Shown here in pieces: positions 38,101-52,280 of a DNA stretch of 64,000 bases. The DNA lies in assembly GCA_024305405.1 (NCBI GenBank), contig JAKNDB010000053.1:62001-126000 (forward strand). The letters are read 5' to 3'. The position numbers and the translations under genes are program-made. Below the pieces are notes generated by a model. The model was not told the origin of the DNA and ran no database searches. It saw nothing but the letters and a program-made list of their open reading frames with translations. How positions within the stretch are numbered: the stretch's first letter is position 1; every line of letters starts with the position of its first letter. The DNA is from Dirofilaria immitis (lineage: Eukaryota; Nematoda; Chromadorea; Rhabditida; Onchocercidae).

Positions 38101-39019
38101 ATCAATTTCACGTGAAAGAAATATTTTGTTGAAAAATACGCCTAATTTTGGTTTTGCGACATATGATTCGTTACATCAATATTTTGAGGGGTACAATATT
38201 TTTTTTTTTTTGTTGATAACTGATAATGAAATTGATTAGAAAGCGTTTGTTTGAATGATGTTAAATTTCAATGCTTTATTAATTAAATAATTAATTAATT
38301 AATAGCATTCCTCATAACTTAAATATATAATTTGAAGTTTTATATGTATATATATGTGTGTGTGTGTCAGTGTCGGTCTGTGTCTGCGTCTGTTGTCTAT
38401 ATTTGTATGTGTACTTATATTTGATGATTCGTTTTCAATCATTTTTATTTTTTCATAACAAAAAATATAAAGCATTTATTTTACAATGATCATTGTATTG
38501 ATGATTTAGCTTGATCAATTTTCGTTGACCATGGACTATTTTCGAGAATACCTATTGATTAATATTATTATTGCTATTATCAAATATCTAAACAGTATAT
38601 TTATTTTCGGATCAATTTTCTGCTTGACCATAATAATAATGTTTAGCTTTATTGAGAATATCAAGTTTGCATTTGTATATGCTGCTGCACTTTTCTTCAT
38701 CTATAAATTTTCATACTATTCATTGTATTTCCTTTTCATCTAATCATTAATTCCGCCTTTTTATGCTCGTTTCATTTCTATATCAGTTTAACAATAAAAG
38801 CGATTAATTGTAATGATAGCAGGAGAACAACTTTTTTTTTCTTTTTTTTTTCTTTACCAAATTTCGAGAATAGCTTGCATAATTTTTTTTTTTTTGGCTT
38901 TGCTTATTTGCTTTGCTTTAAAACGATAAAACGATAAATAATAAACAAATAGATTAGATGAAATGAATGAATAGAAAATAGAGGAAGGAAAAGGAGAAAG
39001 ATTGAAAAATAAAATAAAT

Positions 39020-39071
39020 AAATGAATAGATAGATAGATAAATAGATAGATAGATAGATAGATAGATAGAA
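39020..39071 (+). repeat. GATA microsatellite
   Basis: About a dozen GATA units with AAT interruptions at the left end. Confidence 0.9.
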
Positions 39072-40772
39072 TTGATGAAATATAGATTGGAAAAAGATGA
39101 ATGGAATATTTTTTAAAAACGAAAAAAAAAATTAGACTACCGTTTGAGATGCTATTTTGCCGGTCCTATATCTATTATCATCGATAACAAAAAAAAAACG
39201 CTTCAACAAGCATCATCCATCCCACCTGCTCATTATCATCATCACCATCACCATCATCATCATTATCATCATCATCAGTACTATTATTATCATTCTCGCT
39301 TTATTTTTTTTTTTTTATTTTTTTTTGCTATCGTCTGTTTTTTCGAGACTGATTCTCGTCTCTGATTTTATGTCTGTATGCATTATGTATGTGTCATGAA
39401 TTTTAGCTAAACTTTTACGAAAGGCTGCTTTTTTTGCGTTTTTTTCCTCCTCCTTTCATTCATTTCTAATGATATTAATTTAAAATTTATCAACTATTTT
39501 GTTGATATAACTTTTTTATTGATTAATTGAATAGATTATTTGCTTGTATTAAGTAAATTGATAAGATCATTCTTGAATGCATACAATTATCAGAAGGTAA
39601 CAATTTTAGAAGATAAATGAATGATAAAGGAAGAAATGATAAAAGCGAAGATAAATAATGAAAAATATAGCAATTGATATTATTTTAGCAATATGATAAT
39701 TTCTATTCTATTAGAAATTTTTAAAGTTAAATTTTCTCGTTATAATTTTATATTATCATATGTTTTGATAAAATTTATTCCTCTCCTTTATCACGCATTC
39801 ATCCATTCTTACCTGTTTGATAATCATTTAAATGATAATAATATAATAATTAAGAAATAATTTGTAATAATTTTTTTTCCAAGAATTTATATATACGAAA
39901 TAATAAAATTAAAATAATTTAATTTATATATACGAAGTTAAAATAATTCATTTCATTTTCAAATTGAAAAATATATCAAAATTTATTCAACATATTTGAA
40001 ATGATAATATAATCTTACGAAGAAAAAGATTTTTTCTTCGTAACTTTTTATTTGTTAAATTAATTAAATATTAAAATTTCGCATATTCTCAATCGTTCAT
40101 TTATTTTATGGTTAAAATTTGAATTTTAAATTTAAAACAGTTGCCCGATCTATGCATATAATTCTCGATGGTCATTATAGAGTGGTGTTAAATTTGAAAT
40201 TTTATATCATCCGTCCACACAATCGTCCATTCTTACCTGTTTTGCTGTTTTGCTTATTTGCCTATTTTCGTTATTTTCATATATCAATAAAATGATACAT
40301 TGATAAGATTATGGTGTACAAATAAAATATATAATAATAAAGTGATAAAAATTTGATAATGAAAAAAATTGATTGAATTGATTAATTTTTTAAATTCTTT
40401 TAAAACTTTTTTTTTTTCTTCCAACTCATAAATGCTAAATAAACATTTCTAAGTTTTTTTTTCTTTCGTTTATATTCTCTTCTATTGAAGTATGGAAAAA
40501 ATTTTTAAGCAAATCTTTATTCTTATTTTGTTTGCAAAAAAAAAAAAAAGAAAATTTAATATATTAGGATGATCTGCATAGATTATTGAATTAGACTGGA
40601 ATAAAAATTTCGAGACTTTTAATTAGGCTCAAAAAAAAATGCTCCAATTATTTCATAAACATATGAGTCTAATCATTGCTAGCAATGAATAAATTTAATT
40701 AATAAAATTTGATTAAATAAAATAATAATAATATATCATTTGAAATTGTAACATACTATTTTCATCCTAACA

Positions 40773-41144
40773 CCACTTATATATGTTCCGATACGATCAT
40801 CTACCATCATATAGATAGATTTATCGTATATAATAATTTGAAGAAATAAACCACTTATATATATTCCGATACGATCATCTACCATCATATAGATAGATTT
40901 ATCGTATATAATAATTTGAAGAAATAAACCACTTATATATATTCCGATACGATCATCTACCATAGATTTATCGTATATAATGATTTGAAGAAATAAACCA
41001 CTTATATATATTCCGATACGATCATCTACCATCATATAGATAGATTTATCGTATATAATAATTTGAAGAAATAAACCACTTATATATATTTCGATACGAT
41101 CATCTACCATAGATTTATCGTATATAATAATTTGAAGAAATAAT
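40773..41144 (+). repeat. Tandem array of five units, 78 or 69 bp
   Basis: Units start CCACTTATATATATTCCGAT and have lengths 78, 78, 69, 78, 69. The short form lacks nine bases (CATATAGAT). Because both lengths are multiples of three, a 124-residue minus-strand frame stays open through the array; its product is just the repeated unit. Copies are almost identical, so amplification was recent. Confidence 0.95.
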
Positions 41145-41764
41145 TTGACAATTGTAATAGTTAGTTTATTTATAGTTGAGTTGATTAGTAATATTAAAAT
41201 TCAAAAATTTTTTTCGCATTTCTTAATTGCATTTAGTTGAATTTTTATTTTATTCAACTAAATATAATTTAAAATTTAAATTTATTTTTCATTTAAAAAA
41301 GAAAAAATCAATTTTTTCCATGTTAAAATATTGAAATTTCCTCTATCACTCTTCATTTACCTTTCTTCAATTTGCCCTTTTGTTGGTCAGAAATTTTGAA
41401 TTGAAATGTCCGAAAACTTCCGCAACAGCTGACTGACTAAAACTGAAACTGACTGACAACTTCATCCGATCATTTTGGAAAATCATAAATATGCTTTCGA
41501 TTCGATCGCGATTGCTTACATTCAAAGGATGATGATAATGATGCGAACGAAGTAGTTAATGAAATGCTTCTTCTATTACGTCATCAATGGCTACTAATGG
41601 CTAGTTTTTGATTAGCATAACATGAATAGCCTATTAATGATCAGTAAAATATGACCAATCAATCATATGAAATTTTTACATTGATCAACCGCTTAGCAAA
41701 TATTTCCTTCACTTTTTTCTCAAATTTATTCATTCATATTTTTTATGCTTGTATTTTTAGACTT

Positions 41765-41832
41765 AATTTTACGCCAAATTTTTGAACTTTAAACTTACGC
41801 CAAGTTTTTGAACCTAAATTTACGCCAAGCTG
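41765..41832 (+). repeat. Three short tandem units with ACGCCAA
   Basis: TTACGCCAAATTTTTGAAC-type units occur three times in a row with a period of about 28 bases. Confidence 0.8.
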
Positions 41833-42584
41833 TCTTCTTTTTTTCTAGCATTAAGTATAAATGAAAAAGTAAGTTGGAACTTTTTTTTGTTAATTTCTTA
41901 TCCTTATCAATAATATTAATTTCTTATCTTTATCAAATAGCATATCAATTTTACTATCGGAATTTCTATCAAATTATTATTCCTTCCTTTTCATTATTAT
42001 TGTTTCGAATTTATTCTTTATTAAAATTTCATTTTTGTCTTCTTTGCATGTAAATATGCTTTCATGAAATCTGAATATATCGTCTACCTGTCTTTTTTTG
42101 TTCAAATAAAAATAAATTTTATCTTGAATGGGATAGAATATATTATTTGATAAGCAAATTTTAATTATCAATAAGCTATCTTTTGTAATTGCTAGCTTGC
42201 TTGATAAGTATTTATGTTTATATTATAATTTATCAAAGATAAGTCAAAATTTTTACTAAATTTTCAAGATAAATAAATAAAATATTACAAATAAAAACAT
42301 GGAATATAAGTATATATTATTTAGTTTATATTTATCAGCTTATCAACTGCAACACATAGTGGTATATTTATTATGTTAATTAAATAGCTCATTTGCAACT
42401 ACTATTTAGGACATGTCCTTATTAATCAGTTAAACAATATGATCGTCTATCTAAAAATCATTTCTGAAGCTAAAATTTTGAAATTTCAGAAATCATATCT
42501 TCATTACTCTATTTTCTCCTATATTAAATTGCTAATATCATTCCCTTCTGATAATTGTTATTGATTTATTTATGTTAAATTGTT

Positions 42585-42768
42585 AAATTAGATAATACTT
42601 ATTCATCTAATTTGATTTTTTTCTTATAATTATTGATAAACTTTCCTGATTACGCCATATCAATGAGATAAGATAGATAATACTTATTCATTTAATTTGA
42701 TTTTTTTCCCGTAATTATTGATAAACTTTTTCCTGATTATGCCATATCAATGAGATAAGATACTAGTT
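42585..42768 (+). repeat. Tandem duplication of about 90 bp
   Basis: Two adjacent copies beginning GATAATACTTATTCAT and ending GCCATATCAATGAGATAAGA, differing at a few bases. Confidence 0.9.
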
Positions 42769-43635
42769 AAAGAGATAAATTTTCTATACATTAAATAATC
42801 GGAAAATTTATTATTTATAATATTTTTATTTCAATTCAATTCATTGTTTATTAAATAATACGGAAGAGGAAAAAAAAAAAAAGAAAAACAACAATCTGAT
42901 AAATTAATAATGAAGTAAGGAAAAACGATATATACATATTTTATTTATTTATTTATTTTTTTGGTACCGGACATTGTCCATAAATAACAATTCTTTTCCG
43001 TTCATTTTCCATCCAACAATTTTAAGGCCTTTCTTTTTTTTCGGTGACTGGCACAAACAACATTATATATCCTTACTATATATCATTTCTCCTTTTTTTT
43101 TCTTTTTTAATTTTCATTTCGCCTCATGGATTTCTTTTTTTTTTTTATAAAATATTTGAATGGCTAATTTACTGAATGACTTTTTATTTTAAATAAATAA
43201 ATTCTTGAAATAGATAAATAGATTGATGATGAAAATGCAACGTATAATTTGATCACTTATTGAATCGACTAAATTTTTTTATTAGAAATTTCAATGAATC
43301 TTATTAGTTCAGAATCTAATCTATCACATTCTATCAATTTGAATAATTTTTATTTTCTAATAAAAATTGACTAGATATTACAAAAAAAAAAAAAAGAGAA
43401 AGAAAAAAATGATAGGAAATCAATATTCTAGTTTAGGCTCATTTCAATATATTTAAATTTAAACTTTAATAAAAAGGATTAAATTAGTTAGGTAAAAATT
43501 ATTATTACATGCATGATCATTGTTATTTCTGCATATATTATTCAAAATTCTATCAAAGAAATAAATTGTTTTTTGATGATGAAGATTGTAAAATCTATGT
43601 AAATGTGTTTATAGATGTATGTTATATATGTATGT

Positions 43636-44935
43636 ATTTACGCATCATTTACGTTTGTTGATGGCAAAACGTCAAAGTAAATAGTAAAACGTGTAAATAT
43701 ATCATCGTATTCGTTTACCAACCAATCTTTGTAGAAAGAAGCTATTTGGTCACTTATTCTAAATGCAATGACACAATGACAGGTATATGTTTAATTTTAA
43801 ATTTTAAAATTTGAAAATATTTTCTCAAATTTCTAAAAAATTTATTAAATCAAAGATTTCATTTTTATCACAAATACTTTTGCTATCCTTTTAAAGTTCA
43901 CTTTTTTTTATAAATGAAAATAAGTGAATGGATATAAAATTGGAAAAAAATTTTAATGACAATTTAAGAAATGAAAAATTATTAGTGTCATAATATGTTT
44001 GTACTTTCTCATTCCATTTCCATTACATATTGTTACTATAATGGTATCTACCATAACCTAATATTGTCATCAATCAAAAAATGATCTATCAATCAATATT
44101 GTATATTACCAATTACTTAGATAATTAAAGCAAAACAAATTGATAATTTTCTCTTCCTTTTTTTTTTTGAACTTATGCTAAAAAACAAGGCGTAAGAATC
44201 ATCGATTATAATCCATTCGAGCATTTTGCAATTTTATTGAGAAATTGTCGGAAGGAAAAAAAAGGAACTTTGGAATATTTGTCATCAAATTGTGTCTGAT
44301 TTTGTTTCATCATTGGTTAAAATATTCGAGCTACTTAGCTCTAACCAATTGAGCAGCATTGCACAAATTTATTTTCTCGACATCCTTGCAGTTTCCGGTA
44401 GCCTATTTCTTGCACTTCGACCCAATGGAGCATTTAAACATTTTTGATGCTTCGATGAGAGAAAGATGAAGGCAAAAAAAAATTAAAAATAACGTTTTTT
44501 CTTTTCTTTTCTTTTTTTTCGCAATATTTCTTCATTAAGTCTTGCACTTTGACCCAGCCGAGTATTTTTCTTATCTTATCTGAAATTATCAATTATTGCG
44601 TTATAATTGATATAAATAGATAAGTAAGCATTTTGAGACTAATCAAAAATTATTGTAACCTTGTATACATATTATTATTATCATATTACTATATAGCGAT
44701 AAATATAAACAATTAGTGTGCCCTTTTTTTTCATATTTGATATTGATAGAAGAAAGCTGATTTATAGCTTAAATATTTTAAGAAAAATTTTATTTATTTC
44801 ATTAAAATATTTTATTTAGAAGAAAGCAGAAAAGCAAAATAATTTTGATTTTTTTTTCTTTTTAAACGCATTATTTACATCCCGACGATGCAAAATATCA
44901 GTGTAAATAGCAAAATGTGTAAATATATTACTACA
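43636..44935 (+). repeat. Pair of related 65-bp segments, 1.2 kb apart
   Basis: 43640-43703 and 44870-44933 both have CGCAT-ATTTAC, a GATG-CAAAA segment, GT-AAATAG-AAAA and TGTAAATATAT in the same order, at roughly 75% identity by eye. The origin is unknown. Confidence 0.6.
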
Positions 44936-47214
44936 TCAAATTACATCTGCTTAATTACTTAATACCTTTGTTGATAATTTTTTTTGTAAGCATTTTTTTC
45001 TTAACTTACTATACTGACAATTTAAATCAATCATTTAAAATTTTTACAAATATTTGTTAAAAATTAGCAAACTGTAATGACTAAATGTTTTTTTTCCGAC
45101 ATTTTTACTTTATTGTAAAACTTCGCTCATATACTTCCTAAAATAATTAATTGAAATAAAAGTTTTCGTTTTTTTTTTGCTTATAAAATAAATTATGCAA
45201 AAAAATAAATAAATATTCTCATTGAAAAGTATTATAAAGTATGCGAAAAAACTATTAACCCTTTTTTCCTTCGTTCCAAATTTGATAATATTTTGATTAT
45301 TGTGATAAGAAAATTTTAATAGTAAGCATCTGTTTGTTTGCTTAAAAAATGTTACCTGATATATGAAATACAAAATGCTTTAAAAAAAAAAAAAAAAAAT
45401 AATGAAATATCGGGCATACGTTGTAGTACTATATTTTAGCTGTCTGAGACGATAGCATATATACATCTTGGAAAGTGGCTTGCTTTCAAAGATTTATGTT
45501 TTTACTATCGGTCTGAAAAACAACATAGCAATGGAACATCTTGCAATTTTCTTACCAAACAATATCTGCATTTCCTTTTTTTTTAAAAAATATCATACTA
45601 TCATTCATTCCATCATTCCATCGATGATTTTATCAACGATATTCCTTTTTTTTTCCTTCTTTTTTCTTTCCTGAAATTTATATAAATATTTTATTAGTCG
45701 ATAAAATTGATAATTTATATTAGTAAGAAATATATTTTCATTTATATAATTCGAATAAATTAAAATTTTATATTTTCATTTATTGTGAAATAATCTGATT
45801 ATATGAGATAAAAATTCAAAAATGATAAAAATTTAGTCAATTTATTTCTTCTTTTTTTTTTTTGCTATTATTTTTCATATAAATAACATTTCGTCGATTT
45901 CCTTTTTTTTTTTTTTTTTTGAAAATTTTGCCTATTTCGCATGATAAAATGATAATTATCGTTAACTCATTTCAATTTTCTGGCTAATTTAAAAATTAGT
46001 GAAATTTATATGATTCACAGTAAATTTTTGCTAAATTTATGATCAAAAATTTTTGTAATATAAAAAAAAAAAGAAAATCCCACGGTTATAATAAGTTCGC
46101 TCATCGAAAATAATCATCGATTTATCAAGTTTTGAATAGATAGGAAGTTGTAAGGAAGGACATGCAAGACTATACAGAATTCATTTTTTTTTCATTGCTC
46201 AACGTTGAAAATGATTTATGCAACTGATTTAAGGTATAATTAATCAACATTGGAAGCATTTTGCAACGTTTCTTAAATGGTGGACCCTTTTCAGTCCCTC
46301 CTTCTTTTATAAACTTCACATTTTACCACAAAATTACAAATTGTAAATATCGTTTTTTCTTGTTCTTCCTTTTACGAAAATTACGTTTTCAATAGTAATT
46401 TACTTTAAAAAATTAACGCAACTAACCACCCTCGAAATATCTGTCAAAAATCCCAATTCTTACTTATCATAACTTATCTATATACCCAAGAATAGCACCG
46501 ATATCCAATTTGACAATATTTTATGCAGCCTCATTTTTCTTATTATGCAAAATAATTTTTTCGTTATTTAAATTTAAAAAATATGTATATTCCGTAAGAG
46601 AAATTTAAAAGAAAAGGAAAAAAAACCATAGCTTTTTTGAATTATTATTAAGATCATATTTTGGAAAAATGGTATTTGAAGTAGTAATTATCAGATGATA
46701 AATAGTATTCACTGATAAAAGTGCTAATATACATTGCCTCTTTTTCCTTTTTCATTCTTCATTTTTTTTCGATCTATTTAAATTCGATAAAATTTCTATC
46801 GTTTTTATCAATTTATCAACTTGCAAGTTGATAATTGATAAAAGCTTTAATAATCATAATTAATTATTAATTTCGATTTTCTTAATTACTACGGTATAGT
46901 AGAAATATAAAACGATTGAAAAAGTAACAAATTCATTGAAGGGAAGAGAAGGAGGAAAGGAAGAAAGATAGAGACAGGAAGTGATTTTCATGCGGCTATT
47001 TTAAAAAGTGATAAACTGATAAAAATTTTATTAATCGGATTTCGCATCAGAATCGCTACTTTTGTTTCTACTGCTCCTATTTCATAAATTTTCATTTTCC
47101 TTTGATATTCTACCGTAATCATATTGTATTTGCTCTAAATTTTAATCCAAAATTTTGAAACATTTTAACATTTTTAATGAAACAAATAAAATTTTCACAT
47201 TTTTGGTCAGATTT

Positions 47215-47790
47215 AAATGTCAAATTATTTTTACAATTTGACAATTGAATATATTGCAAATAATAAATATTAATAATTGAAGATTTAAATTTCAGAAACA
47301 ATATATCCTACTATGGCCGCCTTTTACTTTTTACAGTCTGACAATTGAATATATTGTAAATAACAAATAGTAATAATTGAAGGATTAAATTTAAAAACAA
47401 TGGCCGCCTTTTACTTTTTACAGTTATACAATACAAATATTAATAATTGAAGATTTAAATTTCAGAAACAATATATCCTAGTATGGCTGCCTTTTATTTT
47501 TCACGGTTTGACAATTGAATATATTGTAAATAACAAATAGTAATAATTGAAGGATTAAATTTTAAAAACAATGGCCGCCTTTTATTTTTTACAGTCTGGC
47601 TATTGAATGTATTGTAAATAGCAAGTAGTAATAATTGAAGAATTAGGTTTCAGAAACAATATATCCTTCTATGGCCGTCTTTTATTTTTTATGGTTTGAC
47701 AATTGAATATATTGTAAATGGAAAATAATGATAATTGAAGATTTAAATTTTAAAAATAATATACTTTAATGGCCGCTTTTTTCTGAATAT
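47215..47790 (+). repeat. Tandem array of about six units, 85-100 bp, with a conserved ATGGCCGCC block
   Basis: Units contain GACAATTGAATATATTGTAA, TAATAATTGAAG, AAACAATATATCC and TATGGCCGCCTTTTACTTTTTACAG-like ends. The ATGGCCGCC block begins near 47313, 47401, 47486, 47574, 47672 and 47770 and stands out in otherwise 85% AT sequence. Confidence 0.9.
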
Positions 47791-49249
47791 TCATTTGCAT
47801 ATTATGGTCTGTTTTTTTAAATATCCATTTCATAATTATTTTTATTTAAAAAAATTTATTTAATTTTTAAAAGATTATATGAGAATTTTCATAATACATT
47901 TATTATCAATGATATGATATATGCCATCGATCTAAGATATAATCTTGACTTCATAATCTTGACTTCAATGAATCGTTGGCTGACAGTGTTAAATGATTAT
48001 TTTTGATCTAACCTGATAATCAAATTATCATTGAATAGAAATGTAAAATTTTTATCGATTAATAAACATGGTATTTTTTTATTTGTATTTTTGATTTATT
48101 TAAAATTTCCTGAGCCTATTGTTCCATGTCACGAATTTTATCATGCCTTGATAATTATCATTCTATTTCTAATATAACTGATAATTCGTTAAATAATTTT
48201 ACATAACAATAGCATATTTTATCAATTAAAATGATAGAAATTGAGATAATAAATAATTTGTCTATTTTAATACATTTTCTAAATGATATATGCGTTGCTC
48301 AAAATTCTTACATTATTTTTTTCATCAAAAAAACAAAATAAAACGAAAAAGAATTAACCAATTTATTAAATAGATAGCATCAGAAATAGATAGAAAGCAT
48401 ACATTGCCAAAATAAAATTTCATTTTCGTATATTCTTTATGAGCCAACAAAATATTGGCCCATAAAACAATAGTGATGATAATGATGATAAGTTTTAAAT
48501 TTGCATTTCTTCTTTCGTTTGTTTACATTTTATTGCTTTTAAAACGATGAACTATATTTCATTGTAAAAGAGGAAGGAAAATTAAAATTAAAATAAAAAA
48601 ACAAAAAAAACGATGATTTGTTATTTTAAATATTTTTTAACTAGCAATTGATTCGCAATACTGTTAAACATTTTTCTTTTTCGATTGCTATCACTAAATC
48701 AATTAACAGTAATATAATCAGTAATTAACAAAAAATTTTCAGCCAACAATTAACAATGCAATCAGTAAAAGTTGATGATTATTTCTATATTTAAGTATTT
48801 TGTTTAAGCGAAAGTAAGTATTATTATCAAATATATAGAATAGAATAGTTAAAATTTCTCATATCATTATCAGTAACAATATAAATTATCAAATTCGACT
48901 ATTACTATATCAATATTACAGTAATTTTTTTGAAAATTAATATATTCGTTTATTTAATTTTGTTTAAATCAGATTTAATTTTGCTAGACGAAGAAAGACA
49001 CTATGGAACTTAAAACATTATGCAACTGATACGATTAGCTCTATTCGAGAATAAATCCTTGAAATTAATTTTCTCGAAATATTTTGCAATTTTTTCTTTT
49101 GAAGAGGGAAATTTCTTCTCAAAATTTGCTAGGGATCATTTAGTAGGATTAACATTAGATAGAGATTTTGCTATTATTTTACATTTAAATTACGATAACT
49201 TTATTGATGGTAGAAAGAATATAAAAATAGGAAAAAGGGTACAAAAAAA

Positions 49250-49445
49250 AAAAAAAACTTGGCTTATTTTGAAAATGAATTTTTCAATTTCAATTCCTTA
49301 CTGCATCAATTTGAACGACACAAAGATTTGGCTTATCTTGGAAATGATTTTTTCAATTTCAATCCTTACTGCATCCACTTTGAACGACACAAAAGATATG
49401 GCTTATTTTGAAAATGAATTTTCAATTTCAACACTTCCTTCATCA
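49250..49445 (+). repeat. Three tandem copies of a 65-70 bp unit
   Basis: Each copy has TTGGCTTATTTTGAAAATGA, CAATTTCAA, CTTACTGCATC and TTTGAACGACACAAA. The repeat lies in an open frame at 49020-49721, which I do not regard as a gene. Confidence 0.85.
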
Positions 49446-49967
49446 AATCTTTTTATCATTCATTGTCATACATACATATTTCCCTCCCCCCTCCCTTTCC
49501 CCGTCCCGTACCCTTCAATATTACTATTAAAATGTCTAAAAGATAAACATAGCCTCTTTTTTTCAAAACTTTTTTTTAGCAAAAAAATATTTGATTTCAT
49601 AAAATTAAGGACACGTAAAAATTTTAAATTTTATAAGATCAATTGTAAATTTTTTTCTTTTCTTTTCTTTTTCTTTTGTCGCCTTTCTCAAAATATTACA
49701 AATTTTTTAATGAAATTTTAAATTACACTAACTAAAAGTTGAGGAAATTATTGCCACAAATCGATATATAAATATATTTTAAATTGAAAAAAAAAAAAGA
49801 AGCAAAGAAAGGAAAAGAAAGCTTAACATCATTTTTTTCAGATTTCTCAAAAAGAGAGAGAGAAAAAAAGGCTTTCGTCAAAAATTCTAAATTAAGAAAC
49901 AAAATTTTTATTTCGTTTTTTTTTTTTTTTTCATTGTATCCGGAAGAAATTGGAGAAGTTTTCTTCT

Positions 49968-50008
49968 TTCCTTCTTTCTTTCCTTCCTTCCTTCCTTCCT
50001 TCCTTCAT
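49968..50008 (+). repeat. CTTC microsatellite
   Basis: About ten TTCC units inside a longer T-rich stretch. Confidence 0.9.
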
Positions 50009-50182
50009 TTTTTTTCATTTTGTTTTTTTTGTTTTCTTGAAAACTTTTATAAGAGATATTTTTCCAATTTAAATTAGAAAAATGTCATTTTGTGGAAAAA
50101 AATATATTGCAAAAGGTAGTAGTAGCGTAACGCTTTCACTACAAGTAATTTAATGAGCTGTTAATTCATAAAAATTTAAAAA

Positions 50183-50232
50183 GGATGATGATGATGATGA
50201 TGATGAGATGATGATGATGATGATGATGATGG

Positions 50233-50313
<81 letters not shown>
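50183..50313 (+). repeat. Second GAT trinucleotide array
   Basis: About 130 bases of GAT in the same orientation as the array at 30.5 kb, more homogeneous, with a single GGG interruption. Confidence 0.95.
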
Positions 50314-51049
50314 GTGAATGAGTGAGTGTGGAAAGAAAAATTCAACTTCGTTTTCTTCTTTTTCTTGATAATAGCAACGTTGTCAATCTAATTCTCATCC
50401 ACTATCTTTCATCATTAAAAACTTTTTTTTTAAAAAACGTAAGCTAAGATGATGATGATAAAATCATTTCACTACATACACATACAACATACACATGCGT
50501 TAATACATACACATACATACATACATACATACATATACATGCATAAAATTCGATACATTTCTCGACAACTTCATCAACCATCATTTTAGGGAATAACAAA
50601 AGAAAAAAATCTTTTTTTTTTTTGTTCATTTAATTTTTAAACCAAACTTAAATTGGCTTTCAAAATGGTGAACCAGTAAACAGTGATTACGTATGCATGT
50701 ATCATTTTTGATATTGTTTATCAATTTTTTTGTTTTCATTAAACGAAACAATTTAAAACATTTCAAACGTTCAAATTTTTTTTTGAATCTTAACTTTAGC
50801 AAATAATAATTATCGATTGATTGATTGATTTTTGTCTTTTTAAATTTCTTTATTTTTTTTGTTTTATTAAATTTGTTATTTTTTTTTCTTATATTTTTTT
50901 GATGATGTTTTCATTCATCCATTCATTTAGTAATGAAATATTAAACCTGTTTTTATCATCATTCCATAATTTTTCTCATTCTTCAATTATTTTTCCATTA
51001 TATATGTATAACTATTGTGCTATGTGAAATTTTAATTATTCAAATGAAT

Positions 51050-51630
51050 TAATCAAATATTTTGATAATTTAGCCTAAAATATTATCGTGAAATTCAACG
51101 TTAATATAGTACGATGATGAAATAATTAAGAAGTATCAAAAATATGTTGAGACACAGTCAATAATTTGACGTGAAATTCAACGATGATTTGATGTGTAAT
51201 TTAATGTGATAGAGTGATGAAATAATTAAAAAGTATCAGAATATGTTGTGGTATACTTCTTTTCTGGAGCCTAGTGAATTGATTTGACGATTTGGCCTAA
51301 AGTGTTACGTGAACTTTAACGTTAATGTAGTACGATGATGAAATAAATAAGAAGTATCAAAAATATATTGAAGCACTTTTCTCTAAGATTCAAGTCAATG
51401 ATTTGACGTGAAATATAGCAGAGTGATGAAATAATTAAGAAATATCGAAATATGCTGTGGTACTTTTCTCTGGGCCCTAGTCAATTGATTTGACAATTTA
51501 GCCTAGTCAATTGATTTGACGATTTAGCCTAAAATGTTACGTGAATTTCAACGTTAATATAGTAGAATGATGAAATAATTAAGAAGTATCAAAATATATT
51601 GTGATACTTCTTCTTTGAAGTCTAGCTGAT
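51050..51630 (+). repeat. Diverged tandem array with an internal hairpin
   Basis: Five units of about 90-145 bp share TTTGACGATTTAGCCTAAAA, GTGAATTTCAACGTTAATAT and GATGATGAAATAATTAAGAA. The best copy has AAGAAGTATCA, a 10-base loop and TGATACTTCTT (about 51580-51611), a perfect 11-bp stem. Other copies keep a weaker form of the stem. Confidence 0.88.
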
Positions 51631-52237
51631 GACATTTTAAAAAAGTTTAACAAGCTTTGTTAGTACAACTAAAACAAGGGAAAAAGTGAAACAGATCTTT
51701 ATCTTCATGTGTGGTAAGCTTAAAATAGTTTGCCATATAAAGCTTTGAAATGGGCCTTAAATTGACTAGGCTCTTTATACTATATCCAATCTATTTGTTC
51801 ACATTTAGCTCCGTTTTGTGCGAGTACTCTTTCGATTGATATTTTGTTAAAATTTGAAAATAAAAATTTTTTCTAACAAATTGTTAAATTTCATTTTAAA
51901 TCATATATTTTTAATCTTAGCAATACATTTTTTTCCATTCATTCTAAAATGGATTCTGATGGACTCACTCTTTCGATTTAATGAATGTTTAATTTCAATT
52001 TTGATCTTATCATTTTTCATTGATATATCGATAAAAAAAAAAAATGATTGATTGTTTTGATGGTATAACATACTACGATAACTTCATTAATTTAACCTTT
52101 CCTCATTTTTGCATTACCTAAATCAGATAACATCGTATCCATCATAAATAATTAGTTATTTCTTCATTGATAATCTTCATCGAGAGTGTACGAGAAGATT
52201 ATGTATAACGAATAATTGGAATGGAATGTGCATATTT

Positions 52238-52276
<39 letters not shown>
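52238..52276 (+). repeat. TA microsatellite
   Basis: About 17 TA dinucleotides, self-complementary and able to form a cruciform. Confidence 0.95.

Positions 52277-52280
<4 letters not shown>

Noticed and set aside
40736..41110. 124-codon minus-strand frame with a repeated 26-residue unit
   Set aside because: It exists only because unit lengths 78 and 69 are multiples of three; no flanking coding signal, no family, and the array is in a gene desert.
49020..49721. 233-codon plus-strand frame
   Set aside because: Composition follows the AT bias (Phe, Lys, Ile, Asn, Leu), it includes a poly-A run and a local three-copy repeat, and no domain is recognisable.
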